From an uncultured Eubacteriales bacterium (GTDB taxonomy: Bacteria; Bacillota_A; Clostridia; Lachnospirales; Lachnospiraceae), in contig ONVT01000137.1 of NCBI GenBank assembly GCA_900321365.1, positions 1 through 7,667 of the forward strand: 7,667 nt of DNA, read 5' to 3'. This document shows positions 1 to 6,182 of the stretch, piece after piece; within the stretch, counting starts at the first letter, position 1; every line of letters begins with the position of its first letter. The translations under genes and the position numbers were made by a program. The notes under the pieces were generated by a model. The model was not told where the DNA came from and did no database searches. It saw only the letters and a list, made by a program, of their open reading frames with translations.

Positions 1-16
1 AAGGGGGAACTCCACA

Positions 17-1300
17 ATGGCAAAAGAAAAGGTTATCCTCGCTTATTCCGGAGGACTGGACACTACGGCCATGATTCCATGGCTGAAAGAAAACTTTAAT
101 TACGATGTCATCTGCTGCTGCGTTGACTGCGGTCAGGAGGAAGAGCTCGACGGTCTTGAGGAGAGGGCTCTCTCCAGCGGTGCTTCAAAACTATATATTG
201 AAGATATTGTCGACGAATTCTGTGAGGATTTCGTAATGCCTTGCGTCGAGGCCGGCGCGGTGTATGAGCATGCTTATCTGCTGGGAACCTCAATGGCACG
301 TCCCGCCATCGCGAGGAAGCTGGTGGAAATCGCACGTAAGGAGGATGCCGTTGCTGTCTGCCACGGTGCGACAGGCAAGGGAAATGACCAGATCCGCTTC
401 GAGCTGGGGATTAAGGCGCTCGCTCCTGATCTGAAGGTCATTGCGCCCTGGCGCATGACGGACGTCTGGACGCTCCAGAGCCGCGAGGATGAGATCGAAT
501 ACTGCAAGAGCCACGGAATCAACCTTCCGTTCTCGATGGGCAAAGGCTATTCCCGTGACCGCAATCTGTGGCATATCAGTCATGAGGGGCTGGAACTCGA
601 AGATCCCTCTCTCGCTCCGAATTATGACTCTCTTCTGGTCCTCTCTGTTACCCCGCAGCAGGCACCGGATGAAGAAACAGAAATCACCATGACATTTGAA
701 AAGGGTATTCCGAAGACGGTAAATGGCAGAGCCATGAAGGTCTCTGACATCATCCGCACCTTAAATGAACTCGGCGGAAAGAACGGAATCGGGATCATCG
801 ATATCGTTGAGAACCGCGTTGTCGGTATGAAGAGCCGCGGCGTTTATGAGACTCCCGGCGGAACGATCCTGATGGCTGCCCATGATCAGCTCGAAGAGCT
901 GTGTCTCGACCGGGAAACCATGGAGTGTAAGAAAAGGCTTGCCAGCCAGCTGGCGCAGACCGTCTATGAGGGAAAATGGTTCACTCCGCTTCGTGAGGCG
1001 ATTCAGGCGTTCGTCGAGTCGACGCAGCAGTTTGTGACCGGTGAGGTGAAGTTCAAACTCTATAAGGGCAACATTATCCGGAACGGAACGACAAGCCCCT
1101 ACTCTCTGTACAACGAGTCGCTCGCCTCCTTCACGACCGGTGACCTCTATGACCATCACGACGCGGACGGGTTCATCACTCTGTTCGGCCTGCCCCTGAA
1201 GGTGCGTGCCATGAAACTGCAGGAAACCGCAAAGACAAATTTCACGGACAGAATCACCGGCATGGTCAGCGAGATGCAGGAGCATTTGAAGGAATCGTGA
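17..1300 (+). CDS. argG: Argininosuccinate synthase
   Basis: Cytoplasmic ligase that joins citrulline and aspartate, using ATP (to AMP and PPi), to make argininosuccinate, the penultimate step of arginine synthesis. The 427-aa protein is full length. The N-terminal nucleotide-binding loop AYSGGLDT is at residues 9-16, LLGTSMARPAIARK at 88-101, the signature GATGKGNDQIRFE at 117-129, a YSRDRNLWHISHEGLELEDP block at 178-197, and the synthetase-domain motif GMKSRGVYETPGGTIL at 270-285. The Cys-rich VICCCVDCGQ (31-40) is, from memory, normal for clostridial ArgG. The ATG at 17 follows a GGGGGA ribosome binding site (positions 4-9) at proper spacing. The upstream promoter lies outside the window, so I cannot tell whether it belongs to an arg operon; argH is not downstream. 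Two small hairpins follow the stop (about 1313-1339 and 1349-1368, the latter with a 4-nt loop), but neither has a T-tract, so no convincing terminator is visible. Confidence 0.97.
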   Translation: MAKEKVILAYSGGLDTTAMIPWLKENFNYDVICCCVDCGQEEELDGLEERALSSGASKLYIEDIVDEFCEDFVMPCVEAGAVYEHAYLLGTSMARPAIARKLVEIARKEDAVAVCHGATGKGNDQIRFELGIKALAPDLKVIAPWRMTDVWTLQSREDEIEYCKSHGINLPFSMGKGYSRDRNLWHISHEGLELEDPSLAPNYDSLLVLSVTPQQAPDEETEITMTFEKGIPKTVNGRAMKVSDIIRTLNELGGKNGIGIIDIVENRVVGMKSRGVYETPGGTILMAAHDQLEELCLDRETMECKKRLASQLAQTVYEGKWFTPLREAIQAFVESTQQFVTGEVKFKLYKGNIIRNGTTSPYSLYNESLASFTTGDLYDHHDADGFITLFGLPLKVRAMKLQETAKTNFTDRITGMVSEMQEHLKES

Positions 1301-1379
1301 ACTTCATAGCCAGATACCGCTTGAAAGAGCGAGTCTATCAGGATAAAGCAGTATCGATTACGGTATTGGGAACGAATCA

Positions 1380-1408
1380 TTGCACTCAATGGTTGATTAT
1401 GTTATGAT
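1380..1408 (+). promoter_or_regulatory. Extended -10 promoter for the small membrane-protein gene
   Basis: TTGCAC (1380-1385, only 3 of 6 matches to TTGACA), a 17-bp spacer, then TGT-TATGAT with the -10 hexamer at 1403-1408 and a TGn extension directly before it. The strong extended -10 compensates for a poor -35. It predicts a leader of about 125 nt before the ATG at 1541. That leader contains a 7-bp hairpin, TTCGGCA (1486-1492) with TGCCGAA (1502-1508) and a 9-nt loop, lying just upstream of the ribosome binding site. Inference from motifs only. Confidence 0.5.
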
Positions 1409-1540
1409 ATTGCGGTGTTGGAGGAATCCGGCAGGATTTTAAACTAAAGCTTTCAGCTTTGGGAGATAAACACAGATGGAAATCATTCGGCACCAGACAG
1501 ATGCCGAACCATAAAAAAAGAAAATGGAGCGGAAAGAAAG

Positions 1541-1798
1541 ATGAGTCAGGCGAAGGTTGACCGGAACAAGGAACAGAAACGTAATGTCAAAAAGATCATG
1601 GCACAGGAGAAAAGAAACTGGATGCTTACCCAGGCAGTTCTGATTGCCATCGGTGCTGCGGTGATTATCTGGATCTTTGTAGCACTGTTCCAGGCAGTCA
1701 AAGGTCCTTCCACTGATACGTCTGCCGTCCAGTCTGTCACCTATACGGTTGACAGCAGCGCGCTTACGGATTATCTCGCGACGCTGGAAGACGCATAA
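1541..1798 (+). CDS. Small single-pass membrane protein, function unknown
   Basis: 85-aa protein I do not recognise. The N-terminus (residues 1-27) is very basic (K/R-rich). One hydrophobic helix follows at about 28-51 (core AVLIAIGAAVIIWIFVALF). A polar, mildly acidic tail of about 34 residues rich in S, T, D and V completes it. The positive-inside rule predicts N-terminus in the cytoplasm and C-terminus outside; there is no signal-peptidase or lipobox motif. The ATG is preceded by GGAGCGGAAAG (1526-1536), a reasonable ribosome binding site. The gene appears monocistronic, with its own promoter at 1380-1408 and terminator at 1865-1888. Its last codons (ATLEDA-stop) form the first copy of a 24-bp tandem repeat that continues past the stop. 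Good ribosome binding site, a coherent helix and flanking signals make it very likely real. A role as a small regulator or partner of a membrane complex is speculation. Confidence 0.75.
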   Translation: MSQAKVDRNKEQKRNVKKIMAQEKRNWMLTQAVLIAIGAAVIIWIFVALFQAVKGPSTDTSAVQSVTYTVDSSALTDYLATLEDA

Positions 1799-1852
1799 CC
1801 CATGACGTTGGAAGACACATAACTCACGACGTTGGATGACGCATAGCATCTG
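1781..1852 (+). repeat. 24-bp tandem repeat, three copies, spanning the stop codon
   Basis: Three imperfect 24-bp copies start at 1781, 1805 and 1829, with cores ACGCTGGAAGACGCATAA, ACGTTGGAAGACACATAA and ACGTTGGATGACGCATAG. The period is exactly eight codons, so all copies stay in the frame of the upstream gene and read TLEDA-stop, TLEDT-stop and TLDDA-stop. Each copy therefore carries its own in-frame stop (TAA, TAA, TAG). It looks like a duplication of the gene's 3' end that added backup stop codons. Confidence 0.85.
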
Positions 1853-1864
1853 TCGAAGAATTGT

Positions 1865-1888
1865 CCCCGGGCCAGGCCCGGGGGTTTT
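1865..1888 (+). terminator. Intrinsic terminator of the small membrane-protein gene
   Basis: GC-only stem CCCCGGGC (1865-1872) pairs with GCCCGGGG (1876-1883) around a 3-nt loop, followed by G and TTTT then CATT. It sits 66 bp past the first stop and 12 bp past the third tandem-repeat unit. The T-tract is short but the stem is very stable. The opposite strand has no T-rich tail, so it should act mainly on + strand transcripts. Confidence 0.8.
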
Positions 1889-1973
1889 CATTATCCTGAT
1901 TGCGAACGTCAGGCACTTTTTTCACTGTTATCGTTTTGGGGCTGTTCGGGAATGAATTCCTGACAGAAAGATC

Positions 1974-2444
1974 CTACTTCGTCTCTATCCCTTTCGCCTG
2001 AAGGAACCTGCTCACCATATCATCCCACACCCGATCCAGGGATTTGTCCAGTGTAAAGATCCGAAGGGATGTCCCCGTTGTGATGCTCGCCTCATCCTTC
2101 GCGTAAGTCAGGTTAAGAAACAGTCCGTCTATCTGCTCTTTCGTCAGGGATAACCCTGAGCTCTTCAGCAGCTTTTCCGCATTATAATCCGCGAGCTTCA
2201 GGACGATCCTCATGTGGATCGGCGTGTGCTTCCCCTTGATGATGTTATACAGGACCGGCCGGATCATTCTCCAGGTCATGACCTGATCCCCCTCTCCGAA
2301 ATATTCCGGATGCCAGGTTCCGTCGATCAGGAATGTGGTGAAAGTCGTCACGGATCCTTCGGAGAAAAGAAATGTATCAAAGGTGTCACCTGCAAGAAGC
2401 TTTGTCATAAATGCTTTCGTGTCGGTTATCTTCAGGGCGAGCAT
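1974..2444 (-). CDS. DUF5721-like hypothetical protein
   Basis: 156-aa soluble protein with no membrane segment or signal peptide. From memory it matches a small uncharacterised family of Lachnospiraceae proteins (DUF5721): N-terminus MLALKITDTKAFMTKLL, GDTFDTFLFSEGSVTTF at about residues 19-35, IIKGKHTP at 68-75, SGLSLTKEQIDGLFLNLTY at 96-114, and a near-invariant TTGTSLRIFTLDKSLDRVWDDM block at 122-143. No enzymatic motif is visible and the biochemical role is unknown. Start choice is clear: AAGAGGA (complement of 2451-2457) lies 6 nt upstream of the ATG. It diverges from degV, and a close -35/-10 pair at 2467-2495 predicts a leader of only about 16 nt. It converges on the small membrane-protein gene; between them (1889-1973) I see no clear terminator for this strand. 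Confidence 0.8.
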   Translation of the reverse strand: MLALKITDTKAFMTKLLAGDTFDTFLFSEGSVTTFTTFLIDGTWHPEYFGEGDQVMTWRMIRPVLYNIIKGKHTPIHMRIVLKLADYNAEKLLKSSGLSLTKEQIDGLFLNLTYAKDEASITTGTSLRIFTLDKSLDRVWDDMVSRFLQAKGIETK

Positions 2445-2466
2445 AGTTGATCCTCTTTAGGGCCTG

Positions 2467-2495
2467 TATATATATTACCTGTGCAATCTGTTCAA
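2467..2495 (-). promoter_or_regulatory. Promoter for the DUF5721-like gene
   Basis: On the minus strand, TTGAAC (2490-2495), a 17-bp spacer and TATATA (2467-2472). Transcription would start near 2460, giving a very short leader that still includes the ribosome binding site. The hexamers match 4/6 and 4/6. The -10 lies inside the left arm of a 9-bp inverted repeat, CTGTATATA (2464-2472) with TATATACAG (2502-2510), which brackets the whole promoter and could be a regulator site or chance AT-rich symmetry. Confidence 0.45.
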
Positions 2496-2613
2496 GTAGT
2501 TTATATACAGTTCCTTAGTCAAAATCGAACGAAAAGACGGTTACGTATGTAAATAATATACGACGGCAGAAAAGATTTGGAAAGCAAAGAACAGTGAAAT
2601 GTGCAATCGGTAC

Positions 2614-2642
2614 TTTTCATGCGTGTACAGATGTGCTATACT
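2614..2642 (+). promoter_or_regulatory. Extended -10 promoter for degV
   Basis: TTTTCA (2614-2619), a 17-bp spacer, and TGC-TATACT with the -10 at 2637-2642. The TGn extension and 5/6 match in the -10 make this the best promoter upstream of degV. Start would be near 2649, giving a leader of about 50 nt. Confidence 0.6.
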
Positions 2643-2646
2643 TGCG

Positions 2647-2667
2647 ATGTAGTATTAAAAACTACAT
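2647..2667 (+). promoter_or_regulatory. Palindrome at the degV transcription start (operator or leader hairpin)
   Basis: Perfect 7-bp inverted repeat ATGTAGT (2647-2653) / ACTACAT (2661-2667) around a 7-nt AT-rich centre (ATTAAAA). It begins 4 bp after the -10 hexamer, so it covers the predicted start site. That position suits a repressor operator; as RNA it would be a 5'-end hairpin that could protect the message. The regulator is not identifiable from the window. Confidence 0.45.
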
Positions 2668-2698
2668 GATAGATCACAGATATTTTTGAGGTGAAGGT

Positions 2699-3538
2699 AT
2701 GAGTTATCTGGTTGTGATCGACAGCTGCGGAGAACTGACGCCGGACATGAAGGCTTCCGGACATTTTATGTCGGCTCCGCTGACGATGGATGTGGATCAG
2801 TATCATTTTGTAGACGATGAGACCTTTGACCAGAAAGAGTTTCTGCGAAGGGTGAAGGAGAGCCCGAACTGTCCGAAAAGCGCATGTCCGTCGCCGCAGT
2901 TTTACAAGGAATGCTTTGACAGGGATTTCGATCATCTGTATGCGGTGACTCTGTCGGGCGCTCTCTCAGGCTCGTATAACAGTGCCGAAGTCGGCAGGAC
3001 CATGGCCCTGGAGGAGCATCCACATAAAAAGATTCATGTCTTTAATTCCAAATCTGCTTCGATCGGGGAGACGCTGATCGGGCGTAAGATCGCCGAGTAC
3101 GAGGAGGCCGGATTCTCCTTTGAAGAAGTCATAGAGAAGGTTGACGCATATATTGAGAGTCAGGTGACCTGGTTTGTCCTGGAATCCCTGGACACGCTGC
3201 GGAAGAATGGCCGTCTGTCAAACTTCAAGGCTTTTGTTGCCACTGCCCTCAAGATCAAGCCGATCTGCTCTTCCACGCCGGATGGAGAGATCCAGCAGGT
3301 CGGGCAGGCACGAGGTATCAACAAGGCCCTCGTGAAGATGGTCGAGATGGCCGCGGAAGCAGCCGGACGCATGCAGGACAATGAGATTGCCGTCTCCCAT
3401 ACCAACAATCCGGAGCGCGGGCAGATGGTGCTGGACGCCATACGTGAGCGTGTGAAGGCCAAGAACTATTTCCTGGAAAATGGCCGGGGATGCACTTCGA
3501 TGTACGCGAACGACGGGGGGATTATCCTGGTGCTGTGA
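2699..3538 (+). CDS. DegV family protein (fatty-acid binding, FakB-like)
   Basis: 279-aa cytoplasmic protein of usual DegV length. Characterised members (FakB) hold a fatty acid while FakA phosphorylates it for phospholipid synthesis; no FakA is in this window, so the link is family-based inference. Visible landmarks: N-terminal strand with DSCGEL at 8-13, KSACPSP at 60-66 (position of the usual TSQPS lipid-head contact), TLSGALSGSYNSA at 84-96, NSKSASIGETL at 116-126, DTLRKNGRLS at 165-174 (usually RGGRIS), LKIKPI at 184-189 and SHTNNPE at 233-239. The C-terminus (about 262-279, GRGCTSMYANDGGIILVL) departs from the common IGTHTGPGALG pattern. ATG at 2699 has GAGGTGA (2688-2694) upstream. It is probably monocistronic, diverges from the DUF5721-like gene, and faces htpG across a palindromic array that starts directly at its stop codon. 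Confidence 0.92.
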   Translation: MSYLVVIDSCGELTPDMKASGHFMSAPLTMDVDQYHFVDDETFDQKEFLRRVKESPNCPKSACPSPQFYKECFDRDFDHLYAVTLSGALSGSYNSAEVGRTMALEEHPHKKIHVFNSKSASIGETLIGRKIAEYEEAGFSFEEVIEKVDAYIESQVTWFVLESLDTLRKNGRLSNFKAFVATALKIKPICSSTPDGEIQQVGQARGINKALVKMVEMAAEAAGRMQDNEIAVSHTNNPERGQMVLDAIRERVKAKNYFLENGRGCTSMYANDGGIILVL

Positions 3539-3740
3539 TTCTCCCCGCCAGTATACGTATCTATGACAGACCTCAGGCGGGGAGAAGCAGAGCAATGCGA
3601 GGTTTCCCCGTTTTCGTGCGCGGTGAAAACGCTGAACTGGCGGGGATCAGGACGCGTCTTGCCTGATTTCCCCGCCAGTATACGTTTCTAAGACAAACAT
3701 CAGGCGGGGAGAAACAGGATGTGTGCATGTTCCCCCCGCC
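3539..3740. repeat. Palindromic mosaic array between degV and htpG (REP/BIME-like)
   Basis: Seven arms of alternating polarity: TCCCCGCC-type at about 3541-3549, 3604-3610 (short), 3667-3676 and 3731-3740, and GGCGGGGA-type at 3576-3583, 3639-3646 and 3703-3710. Equivalent arms recur every 63-64 bp. Units alternate: the block at 3540-3587 and the block at 3667-3714 match 42 of 48 bases (127-bp period) and share the inner GTATACGT, while the units at about 3604 and 3731 share a TTCGTGCGCGGTGA / TTCATGTGCGGTCA tail. Strong hairpins: 3539-3549 with 3576-3586 (perfect 11 bp, 26-nt loop); 3639-3651 with 3662-3676 (12 bp, 2-nt bulge); 3667-3676 with 3703-3712; 3703-3713 with 3730-3740. Adjacent hairpins share arms and so exclude each other. 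T-tracts are lacking on the + strand. The last hairpin, read on the minus strand just after the htpG stop, is followed by TGATGTTTGTCTT and might be a weak htpG terminator. No open frame explains it. Confidence 0.85.
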
Positions 3741-3751
3741 TTCATGTGCGG

Positions 3752-6058
3752 TCACTTCGCCAGCAGCATCATGATCTCGTTGCTCCGGGCGATGAACTGG
3801 GTCATGGCTTCCGGCTTGAGCGGTGCATTGGCAAGAGCAGCCAGGTCATAGAGCTGCTTTGCGAACATCTCCGCGTGCTCGCCGTCCTTGTGAGCAAGCA
3901 GGTACTTCACCAGCGCATGCTTTTCATTCAGCGTCAGCGTCTGTGCCGGCGCGAAGATATCCATGTCCATACCCGATCCTGACATGCTGTACATGCGCAT
4001 CATATCCTGCATGCGGCGGCCTTCCTCCTGGATCGTCAGCATGGAGGAGATCTTCTCATCCTTCAGGCTCTGTACCTGGACGGTCAGCTTGTCATTCCCG
4101 ATTGCCTTCTTGAAGAGCTCCGCAAGAGTTTCCGTATCGGCCTTCAGTTTCTCCTCATCCGCTTCCTCCGACTTCATGGAGCCGGTCACGTCAGCGTCAA
4201 TGCGCTCGAACTTCAGATCCTCTCTCTTCTGCTCGACGTGCTGGAGATACGGGGAATCAATATTGTGGTGCAGGATGACCGCGTCCATTCCGTTTTCCCT
4301 GAACATACGGATGTACTGTCCCTGCTGGGACTCGTCCGTCACGTAGTAGATTGTGGTCTTCTCCGGCTCCTTCGGCTCTTCCTCTTTGTCTGTATCAGAC
4401 TCTCCGGTTGCATCTGAAGCAGATGATTCTGCCTTGTCAGTGTCAGCCGAATCTTCAGCACCAGCTGCTTCCGCTTTGCCAGACGCGGATTCTTCCGGCT
4501 CCTCCGTAAAGTCAATCTCCTCTGCCTTCACCTCACCGTCACCGGACTTCTCTTCATCGGCCTCTGTTGTGCTGTCTCCGGCCTTCACACCGCTGTCACC
4601 GGCCTCATTCGCGCTTTCCTTCGCCGACTCAGTGTCAGCCGTGTCATTTTCCCCGGGTTTGCCCTTCTCTATCTCCTCAAGATGCTCCAGATACTCCTTC
4701 AGGGTGAAATACTTACCGTCCAGATCCTTGAACAGCATGTAGTCCTGCAGGCGTTCGGAGAACTTGTCGTCCTTCAGGCAGCCATACTTCAGGAACGGGC
4801 TGATGTCGTCCCAGTACTTCTCGTAATTTTCACGGTCGGTCTTGCACATGCCGGTCAGCTTGTCGGCAACCTTCTTCGAAATATAATCGCGCAGCTTCTT
4901 CACGAAGCCGTCGTTCTGCAGTGCGGACCTGGAGACGTTCAGCGGGAACTCCGGGCAGTCAATCACGCCCTTGAGCAGCATCATGTACTCCGGCACAACC
5001 TCCTTGATGTTGTCCGCGATGAAAACCTGATTGTTGTAGAGCTTGATCGTTCCCTCGATGGAATCATATTCCGTGTTGATCTTCGGGAAGTACAGGATTC
5101 CCTTCATGTTGAACGGATAATCCGCGTTCAGGTGAATCCAGAACAGAGGCTCACGGTAATCATTGAACACCTTGCGGTAAAATGTCTTGTACTCTTCATC
5201 CGTGCAGTCATTCGGATGCTTTCCCCAGAGCGGATGGATATCGGAAATGCTCACCGGTCGTTTGTTGATCTTCACGCGGTCACGCGCCGGAGAGATCTCA
5301 ACCGTCTTCTTCTCTCCGTTTTCGTCTTCCTGCTCTTCCGTCTTCGCCTCCTCGTGAATGCGCTCCACGATGACATCGGTATCCTTCAGATCACTCTCAT
5401 CGATCGTTTCGAACTCCTGGGGCGCATTTGCCTTCTCCAGGAAAATCTCCACAGGCATGAAGCTGCAGTAGCGCTCAAGAACTTCCCGCATGCGATACTC
5501 GTTCGAAAACTCAAGACAGTCCTCGTTCAGGTGAAGCGTGATCGTAGTTCCGATCTCCTGGCGGCTTCCGTCGCGGAGAGTGTAGGTCGAGGAACCGTCG
5601 CACTCCCAGTGAACCGGCGTGGAGCCGTCCCTGTAGCTGAGCGTGTCGATTTCGACATTGTCGGAGACCATGAACACGGAATAGAATCCCAGTCCAAAAT
5701 GACCGATGATGTCGTCTTTATTCGCCTTGTCCTTGTACTTTTCGAAGAATGCGGTTGCGCCGGAAAAAGCGATCTGCGTAATGTATTCCTCGACTTCGTC
5801 CGCGGTCATTCCGAGGCCGGTATCGGAGAAGCTGACCGTCTTCGCTTCCGGATCCACCACGACATGGATGGAATCCTTATGGTCGTCCGGGTACTGGTAC
5901 TCGCCCATGATTTCCAGCTTGTGAAGCTTCGAGATCGCGTCGCAGGCATTCGAGATCACCTCACGGACGAAGATGTCGTGATCCGAGTAGAGCCACTTCT
6001 TGATGATAGGCAGCATGTTCTCGCTGTTAATGGAAAGATATCCCTGTTTCTCTGTCAT
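3752..6058 (-). CDS. htpG: Hsp90 chaperone HtpG with a large acidic insertion
   Basis: Cytoplasmic ATP-driven dimeric chaperone. 768 aa against about 625 in E. coli and B. subtilis. N-terminal GHKL ATPase domain: VREVISNACDA (31-41, catalytic Glu33, Mg-binding Asn37), FSDTGLGM (77-84, adenine-binding Asp79), ATP-lid motif GHFGLGFYS (119-127) and IGTTITLHL (169-177). A Glu-rich charged linker lies at about 225-260. Middle domain: EPLFWIHLNADYPFNMKGILYFP (303-325) and FPLNVSRSALQ (371-381) with the conserved Arg377. Residues 461-568 are an acidic low-complexity insertion; the fold resumes at IYYVTDESQQGQYIRMF. The C-terminal dimerisation domain has a Met-rich stretch MQDMMRMYSMSGSGMDMD (683-700). 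All catalytic residues are present, so it should be active. The ATG at 6058 follows AAAAGGAG (complement of 6069-6076) by about 10 nt. A consensus promoter and CIRCE lie directly upstream. Confidence 0.97.
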   Translation of the reverse strand: MTEKQGYLSINSENMLPIIKKWLYSDHDIFVREVISNACDAISKLHKLEIMGEYQYPDDHKDSIHVVVDPEAKTVSFSDTGLGMTADEVEEYITQIAFSGATAFFEKYKDKANKDDIIGHFGLGFYSVFMVSDNVEIDTLSYRDGSTPVHWECDGSSTYTLRDGSRQEIGTTITLHLNEDCLEFSNEYRMREVLERYCSFMPVEIFLEKANAPQEFETIDESDLKDTDVIVERIHEEAKTEEQEDENGEKKTVEISPARDRVKINKRPVSISDIHPLWGKHPNDCTDEEYKTFYRKVFNDYREPLFWIHLNADYPFNMKGILYFPKINTEYDSIEGTIKLYNNQVFIADNIKEVVPEYMMLLKGVIDCPEFPLNVSRSALQNDGFVKKLRDYISKKVADKLTGMCKTDRENYEKYWDDISPFLKYGCLKDDKFSERLQDYMLFKDLDGKYFTLKEYLEHLEEIEKGKPGENDTADTESAKESANEAGDSGVKAGDSTTEADEEKSGDGEVKAEEIDFTEEPEESASGKAEAAGAEDSADTDKAESSASDATGESDTDKEEEPKEPEKTTIYYVTDESQQGQYIRMFRENGMDAVILHHNIDSPYLQHVEQKREDLKFERIDADVTGSMKSEEADEEKLKADTETLAELFKKAIGNDKLTVQVQSLKDEKISSMLTIQEEGRRMQDMMRMYSMSGSGMDMDIFAPAQTLTLNEKHALVKYLLAHKDGEHAEMFAKQLYDLAALANAPLKPEAMTQFIARSNEIMMLLAK
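4355..4678 (-). other. Acidic low-complexity insertion within HtpG (residues about 461-568)
   Basis: About 108 residues made mostly of E, D, S, A, G, T and K, with a single aromatic (Phe517, in IDFTEEPEE). It lies in frame between KYFTLKEYLEHLEE and IYYVTDES, where ordinary HtpG has only a short connector. Predicted to be disordered. It is not the eukaryotic-type charged linker, which sits between the N and middle domains and has a separate short counterpart here at about 225-260. A 13-nt direct repeat (TCAGTGTCAGCCG at 4437-4449 and 4629-4641, encoding ADTD/ADTE) suggests growth by internal duplication. The frame is continuous; nothing suggests a pseudogene. Confidence 0.85.
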
Positions 6059-6124
6059 ATGTCAATCACTCCTTTTCTGATTATTATTATATGAAGTTTC
6101 CTATACGAAATTCATCTGAGACAT

Positions 6125-6153
6125 ATGATAAAACGAATAATGATAATTGTCAA
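6125..6153 (-). promoter_or_regulatory. Vegetative promoter of htpG
   Basis: On the minus strand: perfect -35 TTGACA (6148-6153), 17-bp spacer, -10 TATCAT (6125-6130, 5/6). Start near 6118 gives a leader of about 60 nt with the AAAAGGAG ribosome binding site. The -35 overlaps the edge of the CIRCE operator by one base. Confidence 0.85.
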
Positions 6154-6179
6154 TAGCACTCGGCTAAAGTGAGTGCTAA
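6153..6179 (-). promoter_or_regulatory. CIRCE operator (HrcA binding site) upstream of htpG
   Basis: Minus-strand TTAGCACTC (6171-6179), 9-bp spacer, GAGTGCTAT (6153-6161). The consensus is TTAGCACTC-N9-GAGTGCTAA, so 17 of 18 arm positions match with exact spacer length. CIRCE is bound by HrcA, which represses chaperone operons until heat or misfolding sequesters it through GroEL. Here it abuts the -35 of the htpG promoter, so bound HrcA should block polymerase. The usual targets are groESL and hrcA-grpE-dnaK; hrcA is not in the window. Confidence 0.92.
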
Positions 6180-6182
6180 TAA

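Noticed and set aside
761..1285. 174-codon minus-strand frame inside argG
   Set aside because: Antisense shadow of a conserved enzyme gene; no homology-like features.
1446..1460. AAAGCTTTCAGCTTT hairpin in the small-gene leader
   Set aside because: Short AT-rich stem that overlaps simple-sequence bases; no riboswitch or T-box features around it.
1439..1891. 150-codon minus-strand frame with repeated CVFQR-type residues
   Set aside because: It covers the small membrane-protein gene, the 24-bp repeat and the terminator in antisense; the protein repeats just mirror the DNA repeat, and no ribosome binding site supports it.
3539..3740. CRISPR-like array
   Set aside because: Only about three units, repeats are long inverted hairpins with related spacers, no cas genes; a palindromic mosaic array fits better.
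4682..6094. 470-codon open frame on the + strand opposite htpG
   Set aside because: It is the antisense shadow of unmistakable Hsp90 coding sequence; its translation has no recognisable domain and it lacks its own promoter.
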